Shown: positions 54,154 to 62,993 of the stretch, in pieces
Numbering within the stretch: the stretch's first letter is position 1
Layout of the letters: the number at the start of each line of letters is the position of its first letter
Origin: Mesorhizobium sp. AR07
GTDB lineage: Bacteria; Pseudomonadota; Alphaproteobacteria; Rhizobiales; Rhizobiaceae
Length of the DNA stretch: 64,000 nucleotides
Assembly: GCF_024746815.1 (NCBI RefSeq)
Contig: NZ_CP080526.1
Span: 1-64,000, forward strand
Direction of reading: 5' to 3'
Notes under the pieces: model-generated
Databases searched by the model: none
What the model was told of the DNA's origin: nothing
Seen by the model: only the letters and a program-made list of their open reading frames with translations
Position numbers and translations under genes: made by a program

Positions 54154-54973
54154 CAATCTGTTGCAACCTTTTGATTACCAGTGCTGTGGCAAGGAGCCTT
54201 CGATCATTTCGGAGGGTTGCAATGTTCAAAGGCCGCCAGTTCGACCAATCCGTGATCTTGCTGTGCGTGCGCTGGTACCTGGCCTACAATCTGAGCCTGC
54301 GTGATCTTGAGGAGATGATGGCCGAGCGCGGCATTACGGTCGATCACACGACCATCCACCGCTGGACCGTTCGTTTCTCGCCCTTGTTGCTCGAGCGTTT
54401 CAACTGGCGCAAGCGTAGCGTGACCGGCAAATGGCATGTCGACGAGACCTACATCAAGGTCCGCGGCCAGTGGATGTATCTCTATCGCGCCATCGACAGC
54501 GTCGGCGACACCGTCGAATTCTATTTCAGCGAGCAGCGCGACCTGCCGGCGGCCAAGCGCTTCTTCATAAAGGCGCTGGAGCGTCATGGCCGACCGGATC
54601 GCGTCATCATCGACGGGAGCCAGACCAACCACGAGGCGATCGTTTCCTGCGACACCACAAATCGCTTGCAGGATCGCACCCGGCGCCTGCTGAAGCCGAT
54701 CCGCATCCGCTGGAGCCAGTATTTGAACAATCGGATCGAGCAGGACCATCGGCGCATCAAGCGCCGGGTCCGGCCGATGCTTGGCTTCAAATCGACGGCC
54801 ACCGCCTCCACCATCCTTTCCGGCATCGAAATGATCCACATGATGCGCAAGCGACAGGCGAGGTACGCCTTCAATCCGAATCCGTCTCTGGCCGAGCAGT
54901 TCGAAATCCTCGCCGCCTGATTGACCTCGCATCAGGCCTCTCTGCGCCCCAATTCAGCCGTTGCAACAAAACC
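54154..54973 (+). mobile_element. IS6-family insertion sequence, copy 2
   Basis: This 820-bp element has the same ends as copy 1. The right end reads inward as GGTTTTGTTGCAAC, and the left as CAATCTGTTGCAAC, where the first two bases differ from copy 1's GG. Copy 1 and copy 2 are inverted and bound 16.5 kb of organophosphorus genes. The flanks (TTTTGACC-type left, CGCCAGCA right) do not form an 8-bp duplication with each other or with those of copy 1. Confidence 0.85.
54222..54920 (+). CDS. IS6-family transposase, copy 2 (intact)
   Basis: The 232-aa product is the complete form of the transposase: WHVDETYIKVRGQW, RVIIDGSQTNHEAI and NNRIEQDHRRIKRR supply the D-D-E triad, and the C-terminus reads SGIEMIHMMRKRQARYAF. 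It is the probable source of activity for both copies. The ATG of MFKGRQ is used. Confidence 0.92.
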   Translation: MFKGRQFDQSVILLCVRWYLAYNLSLRDLEEMMAERGITVDHTTIHRWTVRFSPLLLERFNWRKRSVTGKWHVDETYIKVRGQWMYLYRAIDSVGDTVEFYFSEQRDLPAAKRFFIKALERHGRPDRVIIDGSQTNHEAIVSCDTTNRLQDRTRRLLKPIRIRWSQYLNNRIEQDHRRIKRRVRPMLGFKSTATASTILSGIEMIHMMRKRQARYAFNPNPSLAEQFEILAA

Positions 54974-55736
54974 CGCCAGCACATCTTCGAGATCGTGAAT
55001 ACCGAAGCTGATGTCGTCTGCCAGATCCATCAGAGTGCACGCAAACGATTTATGCCGGGCTTCTTGATGCTTACCCGGCACCTCGTTGAACGCTTGGAAC
55101 TCCTCTCGATCGGCCGGCGCGAGCGGCTCGAGAAGCCAGTCGACGACACCCTGTTCGCAGTCGAGGTAGCATTTCGGTGGTTTCGACGCCTTTCGATCGA
55201 GGATCGGCGTACCACTAGTATCTTCCAGGAGCTTCGGTCTCTTGCTTGGGCTTGCGGCTTCCTTGTACGCCACGGGATATTTGAGGACGCCGAGCATAGT
55301 TTCGCGCGTGAGGTTGGAGCCAGCCGCTTTCGACATCTTCTCAAGCTTTGAGAGGATGCGAAGCGTCTGCCCGTTACCCTCAAAGCCGCCGGCATCGGCA
55401 TGCAATAGTTTAGCGCGACCTCACCACCATGGCCGAATGGCGGATGGCCGAGGTCGTGAGTGCAGGCGATCGCCTGCATCATGCTTCGCTCGGGCAGGTA
55501 ATGGATTGCATTATGGCTAGGCAAGTTGTGCCGGAGTTGGATCGTCAGTCCGACAGCTATCTGCGCTACCTCGAGCGAGTGCGTGAGACGTGTTCTGTAA
55601 AAGTCGCTGTCGCCCAGGTTCAAGATCTGGGTTTTGCCTTGGAGGCGCCGAAATGAAGCTGAGTGGATGACGCGCGCATAATCGACATCGCCTTTAACCC
55701 GAACTCCCCGGGTAGACCAAGATCAAGACATTAAAG
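54974..55736 (-). pseudogene. dgt: dGTPase (dgt) pseudogene cut by IS6 copy 2
   Basis: The minus strand encodes most of a dGTPase: VDYARVIHSASFRRLQGKTQ, RTRLTHSLEVAQIA, CTHDLGHPPFGHGGEVALNY (HD-domain metal site), then FEGNGQTLRILSKLEK and CTLMDLADDISFGIHDLEDV. The frame breaks near 55400 by one missing base, no start codon precedes the first motif because a stop lies just upstream, and the 3' end is lost at the IS6 element. The enzyme would hydrolyse dGTP. Here it is dead. Confidence 0.85.
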
Positions 55737-55980
55737 GTGGTGTCAAAGGCTTCTGCAAGGCACTCATGGGCGTGGCCGTTGCGATCGGCGACCGGGACGG
55801 GTGTCGCCCGTCTCATTGCGTCCGACGGAAAGCACTTAAAAGGTTGATGTATCCGTTCCCGTACATCTTCTTAGAACAGGCAGGCTTGCATCCATCCCAA
55901 CGATATTGGGAGCCGAACATTCAACCCCACGTTCTAAGTCCGCGAAAGAGGCGCCCAAGTGGCAATCTCAGCTTCTAAAT
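55737..55980. other. intergenic, nothing recognised
   Basis: About 245 bases between the dgt relic and the helicase promoter. Short frames only; no protein-like stretch, RNA gene or repeat is seen. Confidence 0.5.
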
Positions 55981-55986
55981 GAGCTG

Positions 55987-56015
55987 TTGACATTTGCATA
56001 AGGTTGCATGATGTT
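55987..56015 (+). promoter_or_regulatory. promoter of the MerR-helicase operon, probably leaderless
   Basis: TTGACA (55987-55992) is followed by 17 bases and GATGTT (56010-56015). The expected +1 is about 56021-56022, which is the start codon itself. There is no ribosome site before ATG 56021. The repeated TTGCAT within the spacer could be an operator. Confidence 0.6.
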
Positions 56016-56020
56016 GCGCC

Positions 56021-58075
56021 ATGATGCAGAATGATCGGCCTGATTTTCTATCGCTCGCGGATGCCGCCGATTATGTCGGCGTCTCAAAGGATACTCTTCG
56101 ACGTTGGGATGCCGCCGAGAAGCTGAAACCCGTAAGGCGGCCGGGCAGCGGCTACCGCTTTTATCGACGCGCTGACCTCGAACCATTTCGTCTCGAATAT
56201 AAGCGCGCCGAGCAAGCGGTTTCGGATGATGAAAATCTTTTTCAAACTCTGACGGCCGACATCGAGGCGAACGTCTTGGTACGCGAGCCGCAGCAGGGCG
56301 CACATAAGGCAGTTCGCACCCACTTCGCGGCATCAAATGAGCCCGTGATACTTCAGATACCGGTCGGTTGCGGAAAAACGGGTGTCATCGCCACGTTGCC
56401 CTTTGGTATTGCCCAAGGACGGGCGCTCGTCATCACCCCGAATCTGACGATCAGGAAAGGCGTCGCAGAAGCGCTGGACATCACGAACCCCAAAAACTTC
56501 TGGCGTCGCGCCGCCGTGCTGCACGATTTCTCAGCTGGTCCATTCCGGGCTGTTTTGGACGGTGTCGACGCCAACCTTCACGATTGCAATGACAGCCAAT
56601 TTGTCGTCACAAATATTCATCAGCTCGCCAGTTCGGCCGACAGGTGGTTGCCGCAGTTCCCACCGAATTATTTCGATATTATCATGGTGGACGAGGGCCA
56701 CCACAATGTTGCGGCAAGCTGGACCAAGGTCTTCGAGAAATTTCCGAATGCCAAGGTCATCAGCCTCACAGCGACGCCGTTCCGCGGCGATGGCACACGT
56801 CCGCTTGGCAAGGTAATCTATCGCTATCCCTATACCAGAGCGATGGTGAGGGGATACATTAAACAGATTCATTCCCGCAACGTCGCACCTTCCGAACTAT
56901 ATTTCACCTACAGGGACGATACACGTCGCCATACCTTGGAAGAGGTGATGACACTCCGGGAAAACGCTTGGTTCCGCCGGGGCGTTGCGCTTGCGCCGGA
57001 ATGCAACGCCCACATCGTCGACGCGAGCATTAAGTACCTCCGGGAACTGCGCGAGCGCACCGGCTTCAAGCACCAGATTATAGCGGTAGCCTGCTCAGTC
57101 GATCACGCCCGTCAAGTGCGCTCCCTGTACGAAGAGCGCGGGCTGAAAGCGCAGGAAATTTATGGCGAGATGGCCGACGAGCTAAAGGATCGAGTGATCG
57201 AAAACCTCCGTGGTGGGAGGCTCGATTGCATCGTGCAGGTGCAGATGCTGGGGGAGGGCTTCGACCATCCCCCGCTTAGCGTCGCCGCGATCTTCCGCCC
57301 CTTCGCCAGTCTCTCTCCCTACATCCAATTCGTCGGCCGCGTGATGCGTGTCGTGCATGAGGCGAAGCCGGAACACCAAGACAACAACGCTTATGTCGTC
57401 TCTCACGTCGGGTTGAACACCGATGCGCATTGGGACGACTTCCGTGAGATTGACTTCGATGACCAGGCCCTCATCAGAAAATGGCTGCAGGGTCAGGACG
57501 AGGAGCTGGAAGGGGACGGCAGCGGAGAGCCGCGTCGCTTTGACGTTGGCATGTTGGTCGACAGCGAGATCATTGGATCGTTCATCAACCGCTCGTTTCT
57601 CGATCCCGAAGACGACCGCGTTCTTGAAGAAATGCTCAACCACGAAATTGGAGGAGGGATTCGGCTCCGCGACCTTATCAAGAAAGAAGTGCTGCGCGAA
57701 ACCTTGCGGAATAAACAACAAGACCGCGCCGATTTGGCCGAGGTCGCGAGCCTACCAGTGCAGCCGCAAAGCCGGCGCGTTCAAGCCCGCAGGCGGCTTT
57801 CGCAGCGCACGAATTCCGTCGTTGCCCGCATCCTGAAGGACCTTGGATATACGATCGCAGGCCGTGAAGTCGGTAAGGCGATCAAGACGGTCGCTGGGCG
57901 GGACAACCGGGCAGCAGTCGCCAGCCTCTTGCACACCGCTGTCAACGAGCATCTGGGCATCGCCTCGGGTAGCCGGAAAGAACCCGGCGCCGACGACAAT
58001 GAGGATGCACTGGCGGCTCTGGACGTGCTCGGCGATCAGGTTCGGGACGCCATTCGAAAGGAGATCGGATCGTAA
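56021..58075 (+). CDS. MerR-type HTH fused to an SF2 DEAD/DEAH helicase
   Basis: The 684-aa product starts with a MerR/excisionase-type HTH (LSLADAADYVGVSKDTLRRW, about 9-55). An SF2 helicase follows: QIPVGCGKTGV (Walker A, about 112-122), VDEGHHNVA (DExH, near 220), LTATPFRGDG and QFVGRVMRVVHE (motif VI). A C-terminal 200-residue part is helical with no motif I know. This fusion of a sequence-recognising HTH with a restriction-type helicase is unusual. It is followed by a one-base overlapping small gene. The pair is a plausible defence module; no homologue of a named system is apparent. Confidence 0.8.
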   Translation: MMQNDRPDFLSLADAADYVGVSKDTLRRWDAAEKLKPVRRPGSGYRFYRRADLEPFRLEYKRAEQAVSDDENLFQTLTADIEANVLVREPQQGAHKAVRTHFAASNEPVILQIPVGCGKTGVIATLPFGIAQGRALVITPNLTIRKGVAEALDITNPKNFWRRAAVLHDFSAGPFRAVLDGVDANLHDCNDSQFVVTNIHQLASSADRWLPQFPPNYFDIIMVDEGHHNVAASWTKVFEKFPNAKVISLTATPFRGDGTRPLGKVIYRYPYTRAMVRGYIKQIHSRNVAPSELYFTYRDDTRRHTLEEVMTLRENAWFRRGVALAPECNAHIVDASIKYLRELRERTGFKHQIIAVACSVDHARQVRSLYEERGLKAQEIYGEMADELKDRVIENLRGGRLDCIVQVQMLGEGFDHPPLSVAAIFRPFASLSPYIQFVGRVMRVVHEAKPEHQDNNAYVVSHVGLNTDAHWDDFREIDFDDQALIRKWLQGQDEELEGDGSGEPRRFDVGMLVDSEIIGSFINRSFLDPEDDRVLEEMLNHEIGGGIRLRDLIKKEVLRETLRNKQQDRADLAEVASLPVQPQSRRVQARRRLSQRTNSVVARILKDLGYTIAGREVGKAIKTVAGRDNRAAVASLLHTAVNEHLGIASGSRKEPGADDNEDALAALDVLGDQVRDAIRKEIGS

Positions 58076-58314
58076 TGCCCAAGGTTAGAGATATCCTTAT
58101 TCATGTATCCGTCGAAGAGGCGCAACGACAAAGAAAATGTCGGCGTAACACCAATCACACGATTGCAAAGGGTGAGATGTGCCTTGTCGTCAAAACAAAT
58201 CCAACAAACGATGATTATAGCTATAGCTTGGTTCCGGCTAAAGAGATTCTTGACACAGCATGGGCTAAGCTAAAGATCATTTACGCAAATCTGGGAATCG
58301 CTCCGCCATCATAA
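58075..58314 (+). CDS. small protein coupled to the MerR-helicase
   Basis: The 79-aa product begins at a TAATG overlap with the helicase gene. Its centre reads KCRRNTNHTIAKGEMCLVV with Cys22, His28 and Cys36, a pattern that recalls the 'C..-I-x-KG' strand of PARP-type zinc fingers, although a fourth ligand is not clear. The rest is a short alpha helix. It is probably a partner or regulator of the helicase. No family name can be given. Confidence 0.65.
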   Translation: MPKVRDILIHVSVEEAQRQRKCRRNTNHTIAKGEMCLVVKTNPTNDDYSYSLVPAKEILDTAWAKLKIIYANLGIAPPS

Positions 58315-58870
58315 AGTGACCACCGGACAATCACCGGTAGGGGAAAAATTTAACTGCGCAAACAGCCAATGATACGCACCCTTTTGATCAGAACTGCAGG
58401 CTCCGACAAGCGGCGGAGTATAGCCTGCGCGAAGACCGTTCCTTGTGCCGCCGCGCATTAATGTCCGCTTTCGAGAAACGGTTGGGTTGACTTGAACGAC
58501 CGACATTGGGCGCGAAGCTGACGCCTGGCGGCGAATTTGAACCCCATACCCCGTAATCCCATGTTGATGATTGTGCTTCGCCTGTCGCATAAAAAGGGAG
58601 TGTGGAATATGGGTCGTTGCCATTGGGTTCGAACCGATGGAGCCTCAATGTCTCACCTTGGCGCCGTCGAAATGACGGCGTTGCTCGACCTTGCCTGATA
58701 GCCATGATCCCTCGATGGGCACGCTGAAGCAGCTTAACCGATTTAATTGATTCTGACGTGAGTGTCGGCTCGTCAACGTCACGCGCCACCGCCATTATTA
58801 GCTCTTCGCACCTGCACAAAAATGTGTCAAACGCAGCCCCTAATGGTTGGTAACGTTGGGGAAGGAGCCC
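58315..58870. other. long intergenic region before panB
   Basis: About 555 bases with no supported gene. Open frames on the minus strand here are shadows of panB. No tRNA-like or repeat structure was found by eye. Confidence 0.45.
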
Positions 58871-58873
58871 TTG

Positions 58874-59719
58874 TTGAGCGCGGTTGCTAACATCAAGGCG
58901 ATCACACCGCCGGATATCCGTTCCCGGAAGGGTGGAACGCCGCTCGTTTGCCTGACGGCCTATACCACGCCGGTCGCAAAGCTCGTTGATCGGCACTGTG
59001 ACATTGTTCTCGTCGGCGACAGCGTCGGCATGGTGCTCCACGGCTTGCCGTCGACGCTGGGCGTGACGTTTGAGATGATGATCATGCACGGTCAGGCCGT
59101 GCGACGCGGCCTTGAGCAGGCGCTGATGATCGTCGACATGCCGTTCGGCTCCTACGAGGAAAGCCCCGAGCAGGCCTTTCGCAATACTGCACTTGTCATG
59201 GCGGAAACCGGCTGCGCGGCGGTCAAGCTCGAAGGTGGCGAGGCAATGGCTGAGACGATCCGCTTCCTCGCCGCACGCGGCGTGCCGGTCATGGGCCATG
59301 TCGGCTTGACGCCACAGGCGGTCAATACCTTCGGCGGCTACCGCGTGCAGGGCAGGGGCGAGGACGGCGAGCGCATCCTGTGCGACGCGCTTGCTGTGAG
59401 CGAAGCGGGGGCATTCGCGGTGGTGCTGGAGAAGGTCCCCGAGGCGCTCGCCCGCCGGATCACCGCAGAGGTAGCGATCCCGACGATCGGTATCGGCGCC
59501 TCGGCGGTCTGTGACGGGCAGATTCTCGTCGTCGACGACATGTTGGGCATCTTCGGCGACTTCCGGCCGAAATTCGTCAAGCGCTATGCCGAACTCGGTG
59601 AGATCGCCGAGGCGGCGATTGCGGACTATGCGCAGGACGTGCGAGACCGCCGCTTTCCAACGGCCGAGCATCTGTTCGGCGATGCGCCAAGGGCGGCAAA
59701 CAGTGGAGAAGGCGCATGA
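58874..59719 (+). CDS. panB: 3-methyl-2-oxobutanoate hydroxymethyltransferase PanB
   Basis: The 281-aa product makes ketopantoate from ketoisovalerate and methylene-THF, the first step to pantothenate. Motifs are PLVCLTAYTTPVAKLVD, IVLVGDSVGMVLHG, VDMPFGSYE, GHVGLTPQAVN and PTIGIGASAVCDGQ. The likely start is TTG 58874 with AAGGAG 6 bases upstream, giving MSAVANIKAIT; TTG 58871 and 58847 are alternatives. It overlaps panC as ATGA. Plasmid-borne panBC is known from Rhizobium etli. Confidence 0.93.
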   Translation: MSAVANIKAITPPDIRSRKGGTPLVCLTAYTTPVAKLVDRHCDIVLVGDSVGMVLHGLPSTLGVTFEMMIMHGQAVRRGLEQALMIVDMPFGSYEESPEQAFRNTALVMAETGCAAVKLEGGEAMAETIRFLAARGVPVMGHVGLTPQAVNTFGGYRVQGRGEDGERILCDALAVSEAGAFAVVLEKVPEALARRITAEVAIPTIGIGASAVCDGQILVVDDMLGIFGDFRPKFVKRYAELGEIAEAAIADYAQDVRDRRFPTAEHLFGDAPRAANSGEGA

Positions 59720-60606
59720 GCATTCCGATCGCACGAACCGTCGCCGAGTTGCGCATGGCTGTGGCCGGATGGCGTCAGAATGGCCTGAAGGTCGCTGTCG
59801 TGCCGACTTTGGGTGCCTTGCATGAAGGCCATCTGAGCTTGGTGCGTGCAGCACTTGCCAAGGCCGACCGGGTTATCGTGACGCTGTTCGTCAACCCGAA
59901 ACAGTTTAACAGCGCGACCGATCTCGCGGCCTACCCGCGCACTGAGCATGACGATGCCGCCAGGCTCGCGCCGCTGGGCGCTCATCTGCTCTACGCGCCA
60001 AATGCGGCCGACGTGTATCCGGAAGATTTCGCCACCACGGTTTCGGTCAGTGGGGTGAGCGAGGGCCTGTGCGGCGCGTTCCGTCCGGGCCATTTCGACG
60101 GCGTGGCAACCGTCGTCGCCAAGCTCTTTCTCCAGACGCGTGCTGATCTCGCCTTCTTCGGCGAGAAGGATTTCCAGCAACTGCACGTCGTTCGCCGGCT
60201 CGTGCGCGATCTCGACATTCCGATCGAGATTGTAGCATGTCCGACGGTACGTGAAGCCGACGGCCTGGCGATGTCGTCGCGCAATGTCAGGCTCTCGGCC
60301 GCACAGCGCTTAACAGCGCCAAGGCTCGCCGAAGTCCTGTCGGCTTCGGCCGGGCGATTGTCGGCGGGATTGCGAGCCGAGCTTGTGCTTGCCGAGGCAA
60401 GGCAAGCGATCCTCGCTGCCGGATACGACGAGGTCGAATATCTCGAGCTACGAGCAGACCATGACCTGTCGCCGCTTTCCGCCGCGGATCGACCGGCCCG
60501 CCTGATCGTCGCCGCCTGGATCGGCGGGACGCGGCTTATCGATAACGTCGGAGTTCTGCCTGCGCAGTGCAAAGGCGAGCTGCTCGCGGCAGCCAATGCC
60601 GCATGA
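59716..60606 (+). CDS. panC: pantothenate synthetase PanC
   Basis: The 296-aa product joins pantoate and beta-alanine. It has VVPTLGALHEGHLSLVRAAL (HIGH-type motif HEGH), LFVNPKQFN, EDFATTVSVSG, FGEKDFQQLHV and MSSRNVRLS. It is translationally coupled to panB. If the aminotransferase pair at the window start touches beta-alanine there could be a metabolic link, but they are far apart. Confidence 0.94.
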   Translation: MSIPIARTVAELRMAVAGWRQNGLKVAVVPTLGALHEGHLSLVRAALAKADRVIVTLFVNPKQFNSATDLAAYPRTEHDDAARLAPLGAHLLYAPNAADVYPEDFATTVSVSGVSEGLCGAFRPGHFDGVATVVAKLFLQTRADLAFFGEKDFQQLHVVRRLVRDLDIPIEIVACPTVREADGLAMSSRNVRLSAAQRLTAPRLAEVLSASAGRLSAGLRAELVLAEARQAILAAGYDEVEYLELRADHDLSPLSAADRPARLIVAAWIGGTRLIDNVGVLPAQCKGELLAAANAA

Positions 60607-60682
60607 TTGAGAATGCCGCAGGGCTTGGACAAACGTGCGTCGTCAAAATGACCCAGACAAATGGCCGGAGCAGGGAGTGGAT

Positions 60683-61279
60683 ATGGTCTTTGGATTGAAG
60701 GAGCGCCTCGCCAGAAAGTTTGAAGAAGAAGTGCAATTCTTCAAGGGCTGGCAGAAGGACAAGAAACGAGTAGGCGCGCTCATGCCAACGTCCGTTCATG
60801 CCGCGCGTCGCATGGCAAGCGTCATCAATCCGGCATCCGGATTGCCGGTTCTTGAACTTGGCGCGGGAACAGGCGTCATCACCAAGGCAATCCTGGAAAG
60901 AGGCATCAAGCCGCATCAGCTAATTTCGGTCGAGTATTCCAAGGATTTTTATTGGCGCCTGACGCGAGCCTTCCCGGGCGTGGATTTTCGATTGGGCGAT
61001 GCGTTCGCGCTGGAGGAAGTGCTGGCCGAGCGGAGCGGGGAGCAATTCGATTGCGTCATAAGTGCGGTGCCGCTGTTGAGCTTTCCGATGGAACAGCGCA
61101 TAGCCTTGCTCGAGGATTTGCTCGTCCGAATTCCTCGCGGGAGGCCTGTGATTCAGATCACCTACGGACCCTTGTCGCCGGTGATCAAAATGCCCGACCG
61201 CTATGTCGTGTCTCACTATGATTTCGTCGTCCGCAACATCCCGCCCGCACAGCTCTGGACCTATCGACGCGCAGTCTGA
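60683..61279 (+). CDS. pmtA: phospholipid N-methyltransferase, PmtA-like
   Basis: The 198-aa product is a SAM-dependent methyltransferase. SAM motif I is LELGAGTGVITKAIL, and ISAVPLLSFP with QITYGPLSPV is typical of PmtA/Ksg-like phospholipid methyltransferases of rhizobia, which turn phosphatidylethanolamine into phosphatidylcholine. The N-terminal amphipathic helix (LKERLARKFEEEVQFFKGW) fits membrane binding. ATG 60683 follows AGGGAG; the frame from 60635 has no site. It lies 76 bases after panC. Confidence 0.85.
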   Translation: MVFGLKERLARKFEEEVQFFKGWQKDKKRVGALMPTSVHAARRMASVINPASGLPVLELGAGTGVITKAILERGIKPHQLISVEYSKDFYWRLTRAFPGVDFRLGDAFALEEVLAERSGEQFDCVISAVPLLSFPMEQRIALLEDLLVRIPRGRPVIQITYGPLSPVIKMPDRYVVSHYDFVVRNIPPAQLWTYRRAV

Positions 61280-61954
61280 CGGCGCGTGCGCGCAAGACGG
61301 CGGGGCGTTCGCAAAATTGTGCGAACGACAGGACGGTGGTCGTGACGAAATTCGCATCGATGGCGCTTCTGTTGCCGCCACCGCTTTGCGGAGGCGGCTA
61401 TGCCTTTTAGCGCTCACTCATCGGCTATGCACACCGCCCTGCGGACAACAGACAGAGAAGCCACCACGGCCGCGAAAATCTCGCGACGGCGTCTCGATAC
61501 CGGGACCGGCCCGCCATTTTTGGGAGGCGATCCGCGCAGTTGCCTGGCTTGGATCGTGCCATCTATCTCCTGAGCGCGTCATAGTCGTCGTCCATTCACC
61601 CGGCCGAACCTCCCGATCGCCGGACCCCTGATGAAGATTCCCTCTGGAACGTGACGTCTTCTTTAGAGCGTGACGGTCTGCGCCGTCTTGCCGTACTTGG
61701 CATGGTTCTGCCATTCCCTGCCGCGAGCGGCGAAGCGCTGTCACTCTACCGGGTAATAGCCTTGGGAAATACGACAGGCGAACCACAATAGTCATGTTTA
61801 GGCTGAAGACTTTTCAGCGGACCGTGAAAAAAGGAAACGCGAGTTCTTCCGCTCCCTGTGAGGCTCCTTGAACCGCCTTGCTTTGGAGAACGGAGGTCGC
61901 TTGTCAGCCGTTCCCGTGTCATCGGCAAACCGCCGTAACGGTCACACGGAAATT
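61280..61954. other. intergenic, possible decayed coding
   Basis: No supported gene. A stretch at about 61580-61790 on the plus strand reads SLERDGLRRLAVLGMVLPFP without a start codon before it, and may be a relic. Nothing else is recognisable. Confidence 0.4.
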
Positions 61955-62356
61955 ATGGAAGTGGCAGAAAATGCAGCCTACAGGCGCATTCCGGTTTGCC
62001 TCAGCGAGAGCATTGTCGCGCCGTGTCGTTCAGATCGGGCGGCAATTTACGGCCATGAGATGACGTTCCCAGACAAGAAACGGGGCCTGTCTAACCATAA
62101 GCTTGAGCTCGCGCGTGATTGTCGGAAGCCGCCCAAAGCGACGCGAGTAACCATGAAACGTGTGGAAAGAGCACGGCCTTTCGTGCCGACGGAAATCCAT
62201 GTCGGCACGGTCATGGACGAGAAAGGCACCTTTGGCATTCTCTCGATCCGGACAACTGAAGGCCTGCTAGACATCGCGCTGGACCGGCAAGCCGCCGACA
62301 CCATCATGAAGGCGATCGGCACAATCCGCTCAAAACTGGACCCCAGGGGGAGCTAG
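61955..62356 (+). CDS. hypothetical protein
   Basis: A frame of 133 codons from ATG 61955 (GGAAAT upstream) or longer from TTG 61868. The C-terminal third (VPTEIHVGTVMDEKGTFGIL, SIRTTEGLLDIALDRQAADT) is the most protein-like, and an inner ATG at 62153 would give only this part. No family is recognised, and the base order of the N-terminal half looks less coding-like, so the true start may be the inner ATG. Confidence 0.45.
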   Translation: MEVAENAAYRRIPVCLSESIVAPCRSDRAAIYGHEMTFPDKKRGLSNHKLELARDCRKPPKATRVTMKRVERARPFVPTEIHVGTVMDEKGTFGILSIRTTEGLLDIALDRQAADTIMKAIGTIRSKLDPRGS

Positions 62357-62744
62357 ATTCAGTCCGGCCGAGGCGGAGTAGAGACGTCTTGGCAACACCG
62401 AACGTCCAGCGGTCGGCGTGCCTAACTTGCGATGCCGTCATGACCGCCGGATGCAGGCCATACTTGTCTGTCGCCAAGCATCAAGCGATAGCCACCGACC
62501 ATACAGCCTAAGACGGCTAATGCCTCGGCCGCCGAATAGAAAATCGCAAGAGGTATGGCGCGACCATTGTCCATCCGATCGAGGCGGTAGGCGTCGCTAT
62601 GCGCTTGCTGTTCGTCCACCAACGATGAATCGCTCCCCTAAGGAAGAGCACGTTAGCCATCATTCATGACACTTCCGTGTGGAAACCGAGCAACGACACT
62701 CTGTCTGTCAAACTCGTAAGCGCCGAGTTTTCGAAGAATGCGTC
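62357..62744. other. intergenic, nothing recognised
   Basis: About 390 bases with only short frames lacking ribosome sites. No RNA gene, repeat or relic is seen. Confidence 0.45.
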
Positions 62745-62966
62745 TTAGTTGATGCAAACCTGGCGCGTCCCTTCGCAAGACCGGCGGTTGCGCTGATGGC
62801 ACTCGGAAAGAGCCATTTCTTCGGCGTCCGGGATCGTCGCTTCCAACTGCAGTTCATAGCGCGAGCGCTTCGTATGTGCGCGATTGGAATGCTTCACGGT
62901 CTCATGCTTGTAGGCGTTGGTTTCCAACCATTCCCGGACCACAAGCCGGTCATGTCGCCTCGCCAT
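62745..62966 (-). CDS. possible small gene or relic beside the MFS gene
   Basis: A minus-strand frame of 73 codons directly after the MFS stop reads HDRLVVREWLETNAYKHETV, then ELQLEATIPDAEEMA. The first part resembles the end of the C-terminal antibiotic-monooxygenase-like region found in such MFS proteins (WLEHLRQHERVT). It may be a duplicated tail or chance. Confidence 0.3.
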   Translation of the reverse strand: MARRHDRLVVREWLETNAYKHETVKHSNRAHTKRSRYELQLEATIPDAEEMALSECHQRNRRSCEGTRQVCIN

Positions 62967-62993
62967 TCCAGCCTTACCAGTGCAACCCTGCGA

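Noticed and set aside
58388..59854. 488-codon minus-strand frame across panB
   Set aside because: It is opposite panB and the non-coding gap; its composition is a mirror of panB codons.
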